DNA of 64,000 bases from Phycisphaerales bacterium. Lineage in GTDB: Bacteria; Planctomycetota; Phycisphaerae; Phycisphaerales; SM1A02. Both the position numbers and the translations under genes were made by a program. The notes beneath the pieces were generated by a model. It saw nothing but the letters and a program-made list of their open reading frames with translations. It was not told the DNA's origin and ran no database searches. Numbering within the stretch: position 1 is the stretch's first letter; each line of letters opens with the position of its first letter. The stretch spans positions 124,001 to 188,000 of the forward strand of contig JAJDDB010000003.1 of assembly GCA_029260575.1 (NCBI GenBank), in the 5' to 3' direction. Shown piece by piece: positions 50,651 through 59,197 of this stretch.

Positions 50651-52951
50651 TCACGCGCCTCCAGTCGGGAGCCCGAGGCCGGTCCAGAAGCGCTCGCGCT
50701 CGTTGCGACCGTCGCCGAAGCCGCGCTCGACGAGCAGTTGTCCGAGCTTCCGCTTGCTGACGGGGTGCTCGCCCGAGTCGCGACACCACGCGTCATAGGC
50801 GGCGTACAGCTCGCTCTTGCCGACCCGCGCCCACATCTCGACGACGCAGCGCTCGTCCAGGAAGGTGCCGAGGCGATCGCTCTCGTTGCGGTACGCGTCG
50901 GTCGCGCTGGCCACGGCACCAGGTAGTCCCAGCCCATCGCGCTGCCACTCGAGGCAGCCGCGCACCGCCCACGCGAGGATGCCGTCGCGTTCGCGCTTGA
51001 GCTTCTCGGTCAGGTGCGGGTCCTTCTCGTCGTTCGGGATGGTCACCGTGAACGGCACGAGCCGAATGCGCCGCCAGATCCCGTCGTCCGTCCCTCGGAT
51101 CGCGGGCTTGTGATTGCCGTAGATCCAGAGCTTGTGCGTGGGGTCGAACTCAATCGGCTCGCGGTAGAGGTGGCGGGCGACGATGCGGTCGGCGCCGGTG
51201 AGGTCCTTCACCTTCGCCTCGCCCATCCGTTGGTTCTCGTCCAGCTCGGCCGTGACCGCCAGACGCACGCCTCGGAGGCGAGCCATGTCCGGCGTCGCAC
51301 CTCCGCCGGACGATCGCTCCTGCTTCATGATCATCTCGGTCGGCGCCTTCTGGGCGTAGTCGCCGAGGACGGAGAGCAGCGTCTGAATGAACACCGACTT
51401 GCCGTTCTGCCCGGTGCCGTAGAGGAAGAAGAGGCATTGCTCGCCAACATCGCCGGTCAGCGAGTAGCCCACCGCGCGTTGGATGAATGCGATCAGTTCT
51501 TCGTCGCCGTCGAAGATCCGATCGAGGAAGGCCTGCCAGAGCGTCGAGTTCGCGCCGAGATCGAATGAGGCAGGCGCGAGCTTGGTGATGCCGTCACGCC
51601 GCCGATGACTCAGCAACCGCCCTGAGGACAGATCAATCGTCCCGTTGCGGACGTTCACCAGCATCTGGTTGGCGTCGATCTGGTCGATCGACACCTTCAC
51701 GCCGTCCTCGGACTGCGCCATCTTCAGCGTGTCGCGAACGCCGGTCACGCGGGCGGCGGCGCGATACTGCGTCTTGTAGACCTTCTCGAGCGCCTCGAGT
51801 TCGTCGTCCGCTTGACCTGCGTCACGCGCCTCGTCGAGAGCACGCTCCATCTCCTTGAGGATGAGGCGTGCCGTCTGCTTCGCCATTGCCTCCACGCGGG
51901 CCTGTGCGTCGAGCGACCAGCGCCGACCTGTCCACACGAGCCACCTGTCGAGCTCGTAGCTGTACCGCACGTCCCGGCCGTGGTGATCGATGAACCGCTC
52001 ACCGTTCCCGATGCCGTCCAGCTTCCGGAACTTCAGTGTCGGCTCGCCGGCGTGACCATTGAGTGTCGGATCAATGGCCGGCGCCGAACGGGATCCCGCG
52101 TCGAACCCGCTGTTGATGGTTGTGCGGGTCTGATCGGGTTCCTCGGTCTCCAATCCACAGAGTCGAGCGCCCAGCAGGCACAGCCGTGTCGCTTCGGCGC
52201 AATCGACATGCTTCGTTCCCAGCTCGAACGCTGCCTTGTTGAGCGCATCGTTCCGGCCAGGCTCACGCACGAAACCGCGGAGGAAGTTGAGCGTCGTCGT
52301 GGTCAGCTTCGCCGAAGGAGCTTCCGGCAGTGACGGCACGGTGCACGACTCGAACGACCCGCTGACGTATGCATCACCGCCCGCGTCGTTCGGTTCGTTT
52401 GGGAGCCACGCCTGGGTGTTCTTCGTCGTCTTCGGGAAGACCTCGGGCTCGCCCTGACGATTGAATCCCCAGGCTCGAGTCCACGCGACGAAGGCGGCGG
52501 CCTCCATAGGCTCGGCCAGGCGGAAGAAGCAGTGCAGCCCCTTGCCACCCTTGGACGTGAAGACCAGCGGCGCGGCATTGAAGAACCGGTTGATTGCCGC
52601 AGCGAGGTGGACAGTGCCACCGTCGTCGGCGTGGTCGTCGAGATCGACGCAGAACACGAGGACGCGCCCATTGCGGTGCGGAACGAGTCCCAGTCGAACC
52701 GGCTTGCGGATGCGGTACGGCTTCCCGCCCTTGGTTGTGGACTGGAACGTCTCATCAACGAGTGATCCGTCCCGATACGCAGCGAGCGCGCGATCGGCAT
52801 CCGCCTGGTCCATCACCCAGCCGGGTGACAGACTGCCCTTGGACTTCGGATACAGGAGGGCGACCCGATCCGGCTCGCAGTTCGGCTGCAGCCAGTCGAG
52901 GAGCGCGATGCGATCGACGCCCAGCAGCGTATCGACGGCGAGTGTGCTCAT
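50651..52951 (-). CDS. Phage primase-helicase (P4/D5 type) with N-terminal primase-polymerase domain
   Basis: 766 residues. The N-terminal third resembles archaeo-eukaryotic primase-polymerase domains (RVLVFCVDLDDHADDGGTVH, LVFTSKGGKGLHCFFRL) with acidic metal ligands. The C-terminal part is a superfamily-3 helicase: Walker A LYGTGQNGKSVFIQ (about 509-516), Walker B-like AVTAELDENQRMGE, and sensor LWIYGNHKPAIRGTDDGIWR. It would prime and unwind at the phage origin. It overlaps the RecD2-like gene by four bases and is the last gene of the replication operon. Confidence 0.92.
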   Translation of the reverse strand: MSTLAVDTLLGVDRIALLDWLQPNCEPDRVALLYPKSKGSLSPGWVMDQADADRALAAYRDGSLVDETFQSTTKGGKPYRIRKPVRLGLVPHRNGRVLVFCVDLDDHADDGGTVHLAAAINRFFNAAPLVFTSKGGKGLHCFFRLAEPMEAAAFVAWTRAWGFNRQGEPEVFPKTTKNTQAWLPNEPNDAGGDAYVSGSFESCTVPSLPEAPSAKLTTTTLNFLRGFVREPGRNDALNKAAFELGTKHVDCAEATRLCLLGARLCGLETEEPDQTRTTINSGFDAGSRSAPAIDPTLNGHAGEPTLKFRKLDGIGNGERFIDHHGRDVRYSYELDRWLVWTGRRWSLDAQARVEAMAKQTARLILKEMERALDEARDAGQADDELEALEKVYKTQYRAAARVTGVRDTLKMAQSEDGVKVSIDQIDANQMLVNVRNGTIDLSSGRLLSHRRRDGITKLAPASFDLGANSTLWQAFLDRIFDGDEELIAFIQRAVGYSLTGDVGEQCLFFLYGTGQNGKSVFIQTLLSVLGDYAQKAPTEMIMKQERSSGGGATPDMARLRGVRLAVTAELDENQRMGEAKVKDLTGADRIVARHLYREPIEFDPTHKLWIYGNHKPAIRGTDDGIWRRIRLVPFTVTIPNDEKDPHLTEKLKRERDGILAWAVRGCLEWQRDGLGLPGAVASATDAYRNESDRLGTFLDERCVVEMWARVGKSELYAAYDAWCRDSGEHPVSKRKLGQLLVERGFGDGRNERERFWTGLGLPTGGA

Positions 52952-55056
52952 GCGGCCGCCTCCTGGTTCTCGCGTGACGCCCAGAGGCCCAACAGCGTCC
53001 GTCTGTTCATGTTCCGGACGTGGCGGGCTGCCCTTCGGATGCCGTAGTTGTCACCCACGAGAACGCATGTGTTCGACGCCCGGGTCACGGCCGTGTAGAG
53101 CCAATTCCGGTCGGCGAAGAAGTGCGACTTGTGGCAGAGCACGACCGCGCATGGGAACTCGCTGCCCTGCGCCTTGTGGGCAGTCAGGGCGTATGCGAGA
53201 TCGAGGTGGATCCAGAGCGATCGCGACACCGGCCGCAGACCGACGCCCTCGAACTCGATGGTGAGCTGGCGCTTCTCGACCTCGCGCACGAACCCGATCG
53301 TGCCGTTCATCACGCCCAGGTCGTAGTCATTCCGGGTCTGGATGACCTTGTCGTCGACGGCGAAGCGATCCTCGACGTCACCGATGAGGATGCGCTGCAT
53401 CATCTGGTTCAGCGACTTGGTGCCGAGCACGCCGCGATGCTCCGGCGTGATCAGTTGGACCTCAGTGACAGGGTCGAATCCGTACTCGCGCGGGATCTCG
53501 TCGAGGACCAGGTCACGCAGGTAGTTCTTGATCGCCTCGCGCTCACGGAACTGGTCGATGACGATCCAACGGGACTGATCGTCGACGGCGGTCGCGCCCA
53601 CCGTCCCGTCGAGCACCTGGACGCTATTCGTCTTGAGCACACCGGCGTGCCGGTGGACCTTTGTCATCACCGTGGCTGGTACGAGGTCATGCTCGATGAC
53701 ATCGCGCAGGACGTTCCCCGGCCCCACGGGCGGGAGCTGGTGGTGATCTCCGACCAGGACCAACTGCGTCCGGGTGAGGTCGAGGTGATCGATCAGCTCC
53801 GCCATGAGGCGGACGTCCACCATCGACACCTCGTCGATGATGACGGCGCTGGCCGTGATCATCTCGTCGCTGAACGTGATGCCGTTGTAGCCGAGCAGCC
53901 GGTGGATCGTTGACGCCGATCCTGGCAGCCCGTGCTTCTTCAGCAGCTGCTCGATGCGTTTGGCCGCCTTCCCGGTCGGCGCGCACAGCACGTACGATCG
54001 ACCCGCCTCGCGGAGTGCCTTCGTGAGACGTGCGACGACGTAGGTCTTGCCGGTGCCGGCACCTCCCGAGATCACGCTAATCCCGCTGGAGGCAGCCGTG
54101 AGGAACGCCTCGCGCTGGTCCGCACCGAGATCGTCGCCGGGCGCGCACGCCGGGTTCAGTGGCCACTGCGTCCAGGCGTGTCGCTCGAACGCGTCGAGGA
54201 TTGTCTGCTCGGCGTTGCGCAGCCAGGGCGTGGTGACCGCGCTCGCATCCGACACCAGATCGCCATTTTCGATGAGGTCGTTCCCGGCAGCCTGGATGAG
54301 ATCGCGGCTGTTGAGCGCGTCGATGGCCAGGACCTCGTTCGCCTGATCGACGAGATCGGCGCCCGAAGTCCACGTATGCCCGCTGCGGATCTGCTCGAAG
54401 AGGCAATACGAGAGTGCTGCGGCGATACGGCCCGGGTGCGTCTTCGCGACGCCCATCTTCAGTGCGATCGCGTCCACCCGCTTGAACCCGTAGCCTTCGA
54501 GGTGCTTGATGAGGAGGTACGGGTTGTCCTTGAGCATCGAGACGACGCTGGCGCCGAAGCGCTCGAGCAGCAAATCCATCTGATGGTGAGACAGCCCGAA
54601 ACCGGCCAGGAACGTGCGGACCGTGTTGTCGCTGGAGTGCTCGAGCCAGGTGTGGGCGAGCGACTCGATGACGCGCTCGGAGATGCCGGCACGACGAAGC
54701 TCATCGCGGCGATGCTGCAGCAACTCGTCGAGCGACTCGCCCTCGTTCAACGCGCCGGCAATCTTCTCCGCCGTCTTCTCCCCGATCCCCTCGAAAGCCG
54801 GGTGCTTGGCGAGGTAGTTGGCGATGCCCTCGCGGGTCTGCGGCAGCTCGTAGTCGAGCTCCTGCACCTCGAACTGCGGGCCGTACTGGGGGTCAGCAGT
54901 CCAGCGGCCCACGGCAGCGAGACGGTCGCCCTCAGCGGCGTAGAACTTGCCGCGGAATCGGATCCGCTCCCCGTCATCGCACTTCAGGATGCCCGCCGAG
55001 AACGTGGCGTCGCTATAGAAGGTGCGGACGATGGTCCCGGCGACAGACTCAGGCAT
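52948..55056 (-). CDS. RecD2-like ATP-dependent DNA helicase
   Basis: 702 residues from ATG 55056 (the longer frame overlaps another gene). N-terminal OB and helix-hairpin-helix region (YYAEG-like FYAAEGDRLAAVGRWTADPQ; FEGIGEKTAEKIAG), Walker A SGGAGTGKTYVV (from about 330), Walker B IIDEVSMVDV (about 404-412), and the C-terminal UvrD-like DLAYALTAHKAQGSEF and NWLYTAVTRAS. RecD2 enzymes are 5'-3' helicases working without RecBC. Start overlaps the ERCC4 nuclease gene by eight bases, so the two probably act together in recombination or replication restart. Confidence 0.92.
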   Translation of the reverse strand: MPESVAGTIVRTFYSDATFSAGILKCDDGERIRFRGKFYAAEGDRLAAVGRWTADPQYGPQFEVQELDYELPQTREGIANYLAKHPAFEGIGEKTAEKIAGALNEGESLDELLQHRRDELRRAGISERVIESLAHTWLEHSSDNTVRTFLAGFGLSHHQMDLLLERFGASVVSMLKDNPYLLIKHLEGYGFKRVDAIALKMGVAKTHPGRIAAALSYCLFEQIRSGHTWTSGADLVDQANEVLAIDALNSRDLIQAAGNDLIENGDLVSDASAVTTPWLRNAEQTILDAFERHAWTQWPLNPACAPGDDLGADQREAFLTAASSGISVISGGAGTGKTYVVARLTKALREAGRSYVLCAPTGKAAKRIEQLLKKHGLPGSASTIHRLLGYNGITFSDEMITASAVIIDEVSMVDVRLMAELIDHLDLTRTQLVLVGDHHQLPPVGPGNVLRDVIEHDLVPATVMTKVHRHAGVLKTNSVQVLDGTVGATAVDDQSRWIVIDQFREREAIKNYLRDLVLDEIPREYGFDPVTEVQLITPEHRGVLGTKSLNQMMQRILIGDVEDRFAVDDKVIQTRNDYDLGVMNGTIGFVREVEKRQLTIEFEGVGLRPVSRSLWIHLDLAYALTAHKAQGSEFPCAVVLCHKSHFFADRNWLYTAVTRASNTCVLVGDNYGIRRAARHVRNMNRRTLLGLWASRENQEAAA

Positions 55057-55531
55057 GGTTGGTCTCCCGCGCACGCAGCGGTGAGACCGCGCCCTCCCGG
55101 ATGGCCATCCGGAGGAACGCCTCAGTGAACGCGCATGCCGCCTGCCGGCTGCCGCACCAGTACACGGGTACACGGTGGTGCACCGCGATGTGGAGGGCGG
55201 CGCCAAGCACGGCGCCCGGAGTCACCATGCGGAGATCCGGCTGACGCAGCCCGCGGAGGACCGCATCCAGATCTGCCTCGACCACGATGCACGCCAGCTC
55301 GAAGGCCGAGAGCTTATCGAGCTCGGCGCGGAAGCGCCGTGACTCGTGGATGACGGTGTGCACGAAGTCCGGCAGGCTCTTCCGCTCAACGGCGATCTGC
55401 GACTCGCAGCCAGCCACGGAGTAGTCGCCGGCGTCGAGCTTGTGCCGCTGAGTGGCGCAGCCGAATCCGTACGGCTGCTGCTCCCGGGTGTCGATGACGA
55501 TGGTGAAGTCCACTGGCGAGTCCCCGTCCAT
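55049..55531 (-). CDS. ERCC4-domain nuclease
   Basis: 160 residues from ATG 55531. Carries the XPF-type nuclease core: VIDTREQQPYGFGC, LDAGDYSVAGCE and IAVERKSLPDFVHTV, i.e. the GDxnERKxxxD active site. Small phage ERCC4 proteins cleave branched or flap DNA. It precedes the RecD2-like helicase, a natural partner for structure-specific cutting. Confidence 0.92.
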   Translation of the reverse strand: MDGDSPVDFTIVIDTREQQPYGFGCATQRHKLDAGDYSVAGCESQIAVERKSLPDFVHTVIHESRRFRAELDKLSAFELACIVVEADLDAVLRGLRQPDLRMVTPGAVLGAALHIAVHHRVPVYWCGSRQAACAFTEAFLRMAIREGAVSPLRARETNHA

Positions 55532-55618
55532 GGGTTTGAGAAAAGCCGCACCCCGACCCCGCGAAGGGGGCCGGGGGCGGCCCCACGACTGACCGTCTCC
55601 GGCCAAGAGTCAGCGAGG

Positions 55619-56140
55619 TCAGAACGGCGCCGGTTCGTCGCCGAGGTCCACAGCGCCGGCGCCCGCGGGCACCGTGATGCAGCGGTTGATGTAGAGGTTC
55701 GTGTACTCGCCCTTCGTGCGTTGGGTCACCTCGAGCGTCTTGTCCAGCAGGGCACCGAGGTGGTTCGGCAGGTCGCTGAAGCGCGCGAGCTGCACGCCGA
55801 GCGTCTGCAGATCGCCCTTCACGAACGGCAGCGACTTGTGGGTGATCACCGCGTTCTTGAAGAGGTGGCGTCCGGCGAACTCGCCGGAGAGCACGAGGAA
55901 GTCCCACTTGAGCATGGGGTCGCCGTTCTGGCTCTGGGCGACACGCACGCTCTCGACGCGCACCTGGTACTTGCCGTCCGGCAGGTCGGCGTAGCTCGGG
56001 GCCTCGACCTCGTCGTAGTCCTCGTCGAACGCGCTGAGATCGGCCGGCGTGCCGTATGCGTCACCGCCGAATGCGGTGCCGGTCTGTCGGTCATCGAAGT
56101 CGTCGGGATGCGGGTTGTGGTTCTCGGGGGCCGTGGTCAT
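55619..56140 (-). CDS. DUF669-family phage protein (single-strand DNA-binding protein candidate)
   Basis: 173 residues. The DUF669 core is visible: LPDGKYQVRVESVRVAQSQN, MLKWDFLVLSGEFAGRHLFK and GDLQTLGVQLARFSDLPN; the C terminus is acidic-aromatic (DEPAPF), like SSB tails that recruit partners. It follows the Sak4-like ATPase with a four-base overlap, as seen in many phage recombination modules. Confidence 0.85.
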   Translation of the reverse strand: MTTAPENHNPHPDDFDDRQTGTAFGGDAYGTPADLSAFDEDYDEVEAPSYADLPDGKYQVRVESVRVAQSQNGDPMLKWDFLVLSGEFAGRHLFKNAVITHKSLPFVKGDLQTLGVQLARFSDLPNHLGALLDKTLEVTQRTKGEYTNLYINRCITVPAGAGAVDLGDEPAPF

Positions 56141-56886
56141 TTGGCCTTCTCCTTCTTGGTCGGGGTGTCAGAAGTGGTCGTGGGCGCAGCGTCGAAGCAC
56201 CGCGCGAAGGCGGCGTAATCGAGCGGCAGCGTGTCCGGGAGCCGGCCCGTCCGGTCGCCGGCCTCGTAGGTGGGATGGGGCTTCGTGCGGATGACGCGAT
56301 CGACAGAGACCTGGCCGTTCTCGTCCTTGCGCGACAGCGTGTCGCAGAACAGGATCATGTCGACGAGGCCGAGCACGACATGACGGGCTCGATCCGGCAG
56401 GCTCGGCTGCGTCTTCGTGTACTCGCCCGTCCGCGTCTCGATCCGCTTGTCCACGCCGTGGCTGATGAGGACGAGGCCGTATGGCAGGCTGGCCAGGCGC
56501 GTGAGGACGCGATGCCATTCGTTCTTGACGAACGCCCAGCCCTTGCCGTGCGCGAGGTCACCCTCGTACTCGATGTTGTGCTTCGCGCAGACGTGGTCGG
56601 AGCAGAACTTGAAGGCGTTGTCGACCGTGTCGATGACGATCGTCTTGAACTGGTGGTCACCGGCCGCAACGAGCTTGCACGCGGCAAGGAGGTCTTCCCA
56701 CGAGTGCGTCGGGACCTTGAAGACCGACAGCTCGTTGAGTCCCGGCTCGCACTCGAAGAACAGCGCGTCGGGGAACATACTCGCGAACGTGCTCTTGCCG
56801 ATCTTCGGCGGCCCGTAGATGAGCGTGGTCTTGGTGGCGAGGTCGAGCGTTGGTGTGGCCCGTGTCGTGGGCAGGGCAATGGGCAT
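56137..56886 (-). CDS. RecA-fold ATPase, Sak4-like single-strand annealing/recombination protein
   Basis: 249 residues from ATG 56886 with AAGGAG. Walker A TLIYGPPKIGKSTFASMF (about 23-32), Walker B FKTIVIDTVDNAF and a later LVLISHGVDKRIET are typical of the Sak4 branch of RecA-like phage recombinases. It would pair single strands with help of the DUF669 protein and the nuclease encoded upstream. The Lys-rich tail is unremarkable. Confidence 0.88.
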   Translation of the reverse strand: MPIALPTTRATPTLDLATKTTLIYGPPKIGKSTFASMFPDALFFECEPGLNELSVFKVPTHSWEDLLAACKLVAAGDHQFKTIVIDTVDNAFKFCSDHVCAKHNIEYEGDLAHGKGWAFVKNEWHRVLTRLASLPYGLVLISHGVDKRIETRTGEYTKTQPSLPDRARHVVLGLVDMILFCDTLSRKDENGQVSVDRVIRTKPHPTYEAGDRTGRLPDTLPLDYAAFARCFDAAPTTTSDTPTKKEKAK

Positions 56887-56909
56887 GAATGGCTCCTTCG
56901 GGAACGTGG

Positions 56910-57935
56910 TCAGAACGTGGTGTTGTCGGTAGCGGCCGAGACCGTCAGTGCCGTCAGCTCCTCGTGCGGCGGAGCGACCTCGTAGAGGTTGTCGCGCACG
57001 TTGGAGCTGAAGCCGGACTGGCAGTACGGCAGGTATTCGCAGGGGCGCTGGAAGCTGAAGCAGTTCGACGTGTTTAGCAGCCACCTGCCGCGGCGCTTCG
57101 CGTCCAGGTACTGCTGCGTGATCTCCCAGACCTCCTCGGTGAGCAGCGCCATCCGGTCCTCGGACAGGTAGATCCGCTCGCGGTGGAACGCCTCGGGACG
57201 CGCGTACCACTCAGCAAGCCGGGCGCGGAACTCGGTGTCGGACTCCGGGAGCTGGCGTTTGGCGGTTGAGCGACCGGACTTGTTCTTCGCGGCCAGCTCG
57301 GCGCGGCGCTGCTCGTACTCGTCCTGCGTCTCGCCCTCGCGCTGCTTCAGTCGCGTCTTGAGCAGGACGTTGTAGATCACACCGACGATCGGGTAGCCGA
57401 GCTCTCGCAGGTAGTGCGAGTAGAGTGCGATTTGCGTGTCGGTCCAGAGCCGGTCGAGGTAGTCACTCGTGATGCTCGACGCTGTCTTGTGCTCGAGCAG
57501 GTAGAGGTCGCCATCCAGGCGGACGATGCCGTCAGCCTTGCCGGCGATGACGAACGTCTGGCTCGATCGCCCGGTGTCGGGATTCCGGATCTCGGCGTTG
57601 AACTCCTTCTCGACCTCGACGATCTCGAACGACTCGGCGGGATACTGAGCGGCGTAGCCCTCGAACATGGCGCGCGCCAGGTGCCACGTGCGCCGAATCT
57701 CCGCGTCGTGCTCGCGCGCCGGGTACTGCGCGTCGATGTAGTCGAGGACATCGAAGAGCCGCGTGTCCGGTGCCCCGGCCGTGTACCACTGCTCGAGGGC
57801 GTTGTGGATCACGGAACCGAACGCCAGTGCCTCCGGGCGCTCGGGGCGGCGCAGCGCGTCGATGTAGCGCAGTCGGTACTTCCGCGGGCAGTTGCGGAAG
57901 CAGTTCAGCGCGGAGTAGGTCAGGACGCTCTTCAC
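56910..57935 (-). CDS. PD-(D/E)XK exonuclease of the Cas4/RecB-like family
   Basis: 341 residues. SALNCFRNCPRKYRLRYIDA supplies the first Cys pair, FVIAGKADGIVRLDGDLYLL and EHKTASSI the GxxD...ExK catalytic motif, and SNCFSFQRPCEYLPYC the remaining Cys of an Fe-S cluster. This matches Cas4/AddB-like phage exonucleases that resect double-strand ends for Sak4-type recombination. First gene in the recombination block after a 103-residue unknown. Confidence 0.92.
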   Translation of the reverse strand: MKSVLTYSALNCFRNCPRKYRLRYIDALRRPERPEALAFGSVIHNALEQWYTAGAPDTRLFDVLDYIDAQYPAREHDAEIRRTWHLARAMFEGYAAQYPAESFEIVEVEKEFNAEIRNPDTGRSSQTFVIAGKADGIVRLDGDLYLLEHKTASSITSDYLDRLWTDTQIALYSHYLRELGYPIVGVIYNVLLKTRLKQREGETQDEYEQRRAELAAKNKSGRSTAKRQLPESDTEFRARLAEWYARPEAFHRERIYLSEDRMALLTEEVWEITQQYLDAKRRGRWLLNTSNCFSFQRPCEYLPYCQSGFSSNVRDNLYEVAPPHEELTALTVSAATDNTTF

Positions 57936-58243
57936 GCAGCCGCCTCCACCGGCATGTCGGCGCGGCGCGTCGGGCGAGCGACTCGCCGCACGGTGAAGGC
58001 GCCGGCGCCGAACTCACGGGTGATGAATGCGGTGAAGATGCGGACGACTGCGTTGCCCGCCGTCGTGCCACCATCGATGAGGATCGCGCACCGGGGAGCA
58101 TCGATGTGGTACGACGTCTCCATGCGAACGCACGCCTCGCCGAGCAGGCCTTCCGTTGCGAGGATGGCAAGCTGCAGCGTGCTCTCCGCCTCGACGAGGT
58201 CGACCACGCGGGCGAAGGTGAAGCGGTAGACGTCGGTCCTCAT
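57932..58243 (-). CDS. Small phage protein of unknown function
   Basis: 103 residues from ATG 58243, which has CAGGAG at 8 bases. Mixed alpha/beta, with RFTFARVVDLVEAESTLQLA and APRCAILIDGGTTAGNAVV. It overlaps the nuclease start by four bases. No family recognised. Confidence 0.68.
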   Translation of the reverse strand: MRTDVYRFTFARVVDLVEAESTLQLAILATEGLLGEACVRMETSYHIDAPRCAILIDGGTTAGNAVVRIFTAFITREFGAGAFTVRRVARPTRRADMPVEAAA

Positions 58244-58281
58244 GATCAGCTCCTGGTCCGTGTGCACACCGATGCCATGCC

Positions 58282-58330
58282 TCGACGTCCCGGGCGCCGG
58301 GAGAAAGCCGCGGTCGCCCGGGGACGTCGA
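58282..58330. other. Strong inverted repeat between sigma-factor gene and recombination operon
   Basis: TCGACGTCCCGGGCG and CGCCCGGGGACGTCGA pair over 15 bp with a single bulged base and an 18-base loop. It has no T run. It may separate transcription units, mark an mRNA processing site or be a protein-binding palindrome. Confidence 0.6.
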
Positions 58331-58397
58331 GAGGAGGGGGCAGGGAACGATGTGCGGTCCTCTGGTTCCCTATGCCGCCGTGCCTCCGGCTGCCCGT

Positions 58398-58979
58398 TCA
58401 GGCAGCGCCGAGTCCTGCGTCTTCGAATCGCGACCGCATGCGTGTGAGCGCGTTGTAGATCTGCCGGCGCGAAACGCTTTGCTTGCGCGCGGCCGCGGAG
58501 ACGCCGTGGTCGGCGACGTATGCCAGAAGCGCGCGCTCGCGGGTCGTCAGGTGACCGAGTGCGTGATCGAGCGCGTCCTGTAGATCATGCGACTCGACCG
58601 GATCCGGTGATGTCGCGCCGGTCCGGCGATCGCGATCTGCACCGGTGAGGACGGACCCGAGGGACGTGACGTCACCCTCGTTCTCGATCGACGTGCGCTC
58701 GAGCGACAGTGCGGCGGCCTCACCGCGGCGCTTGAGCCGTTCCATGCGGCGAAGCTGCATGCCGACCCAGCTGTTGATCGCGGTCGTGACGAAGGCCTCG
58801 ATGTTGCCGCGGCTGGGATCGAAGAGGTGAGCCTTCTTCCACAGGTACAGCAGCATCTCCTGCTGCATTTCGTCGTGATCCGAGCGGGACACGTCGGAGC
58901 GGCGGCAGAGCTGGCGGGCCTTGATTCGGATGAAGTCGATGGTGAATGCGTGCGTGACGACGTCGTGGCGGATCGCCAT
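58398..58979 (-). CDS. Phage-encoded RNA polymerase sigma factor (sigma-70 family)
   Basis: 193 residues. Region 2 candidates: HDEMQQEMLLYLWKKAHLFD and GNIEAFVTTAINSWVGMQLR; region 4: HLTTRERALLAYVADHGVSA with the helix-turn-helix ARKQSVSRRQIYNALTRMR. A charged linker joins them. Compact two-domain sigma factors on phages redirect host RNA polymerase to late promoters. It is located between early unknown genes and the recombination block. Confidence 0.82.
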   Translation of the reverse strand: MAIRHDVVTHAFTIDFIRIKARQLCRRSDVSRSDHDEMQQEMLLYLWKKAHLFDPSRGNIEAFVTTAINSWVGMQLRRMERLKRRGEAAALSLERTSIENEGDVTSLGSVLTGADRDRRTGATSPDPVESHDLQDALDHALGHLTTRERALLAYVADHGVSAAARKQSVSRRQIYNALTRMRSRFEDAGLGAA

Positions 58980-59197
58980 GGAAACCTCCGAGGCCGGAGG
59001 TCTGGCTCACCGCCAGTCGACAGGTCCGCACAGTCGTGGAGCTGTGCCGCCACACGCGTGGCGAGGATCACAGGTGCGTCCGTTGACTGGCCGGTTATGA
59101 GCTGACCGGCCTCGGACGCGGGCTGTGCTGTCGCGGTTTGGGGGAATGGTGCGACGTTGCGACCACGCTTGGATGACCGCAAGCCGCTGTGCTACGG

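Noticed and set aside
50125-50789. N-terminal extension of the DNA methyltransferase or a separate gene in the gap
   Set aside because: Residues are low-complexity Arg/Pro/Ser, no ribosome site is seen, and ATG 50124 has a strong GGAGG.
53932-55128. 398-codon plus-strand frame opposite the RecD2-like helicase (similarly 33314-34810 and 40154-41251)
   Set aside because: Shadow frames of well supported minus-strand genes.
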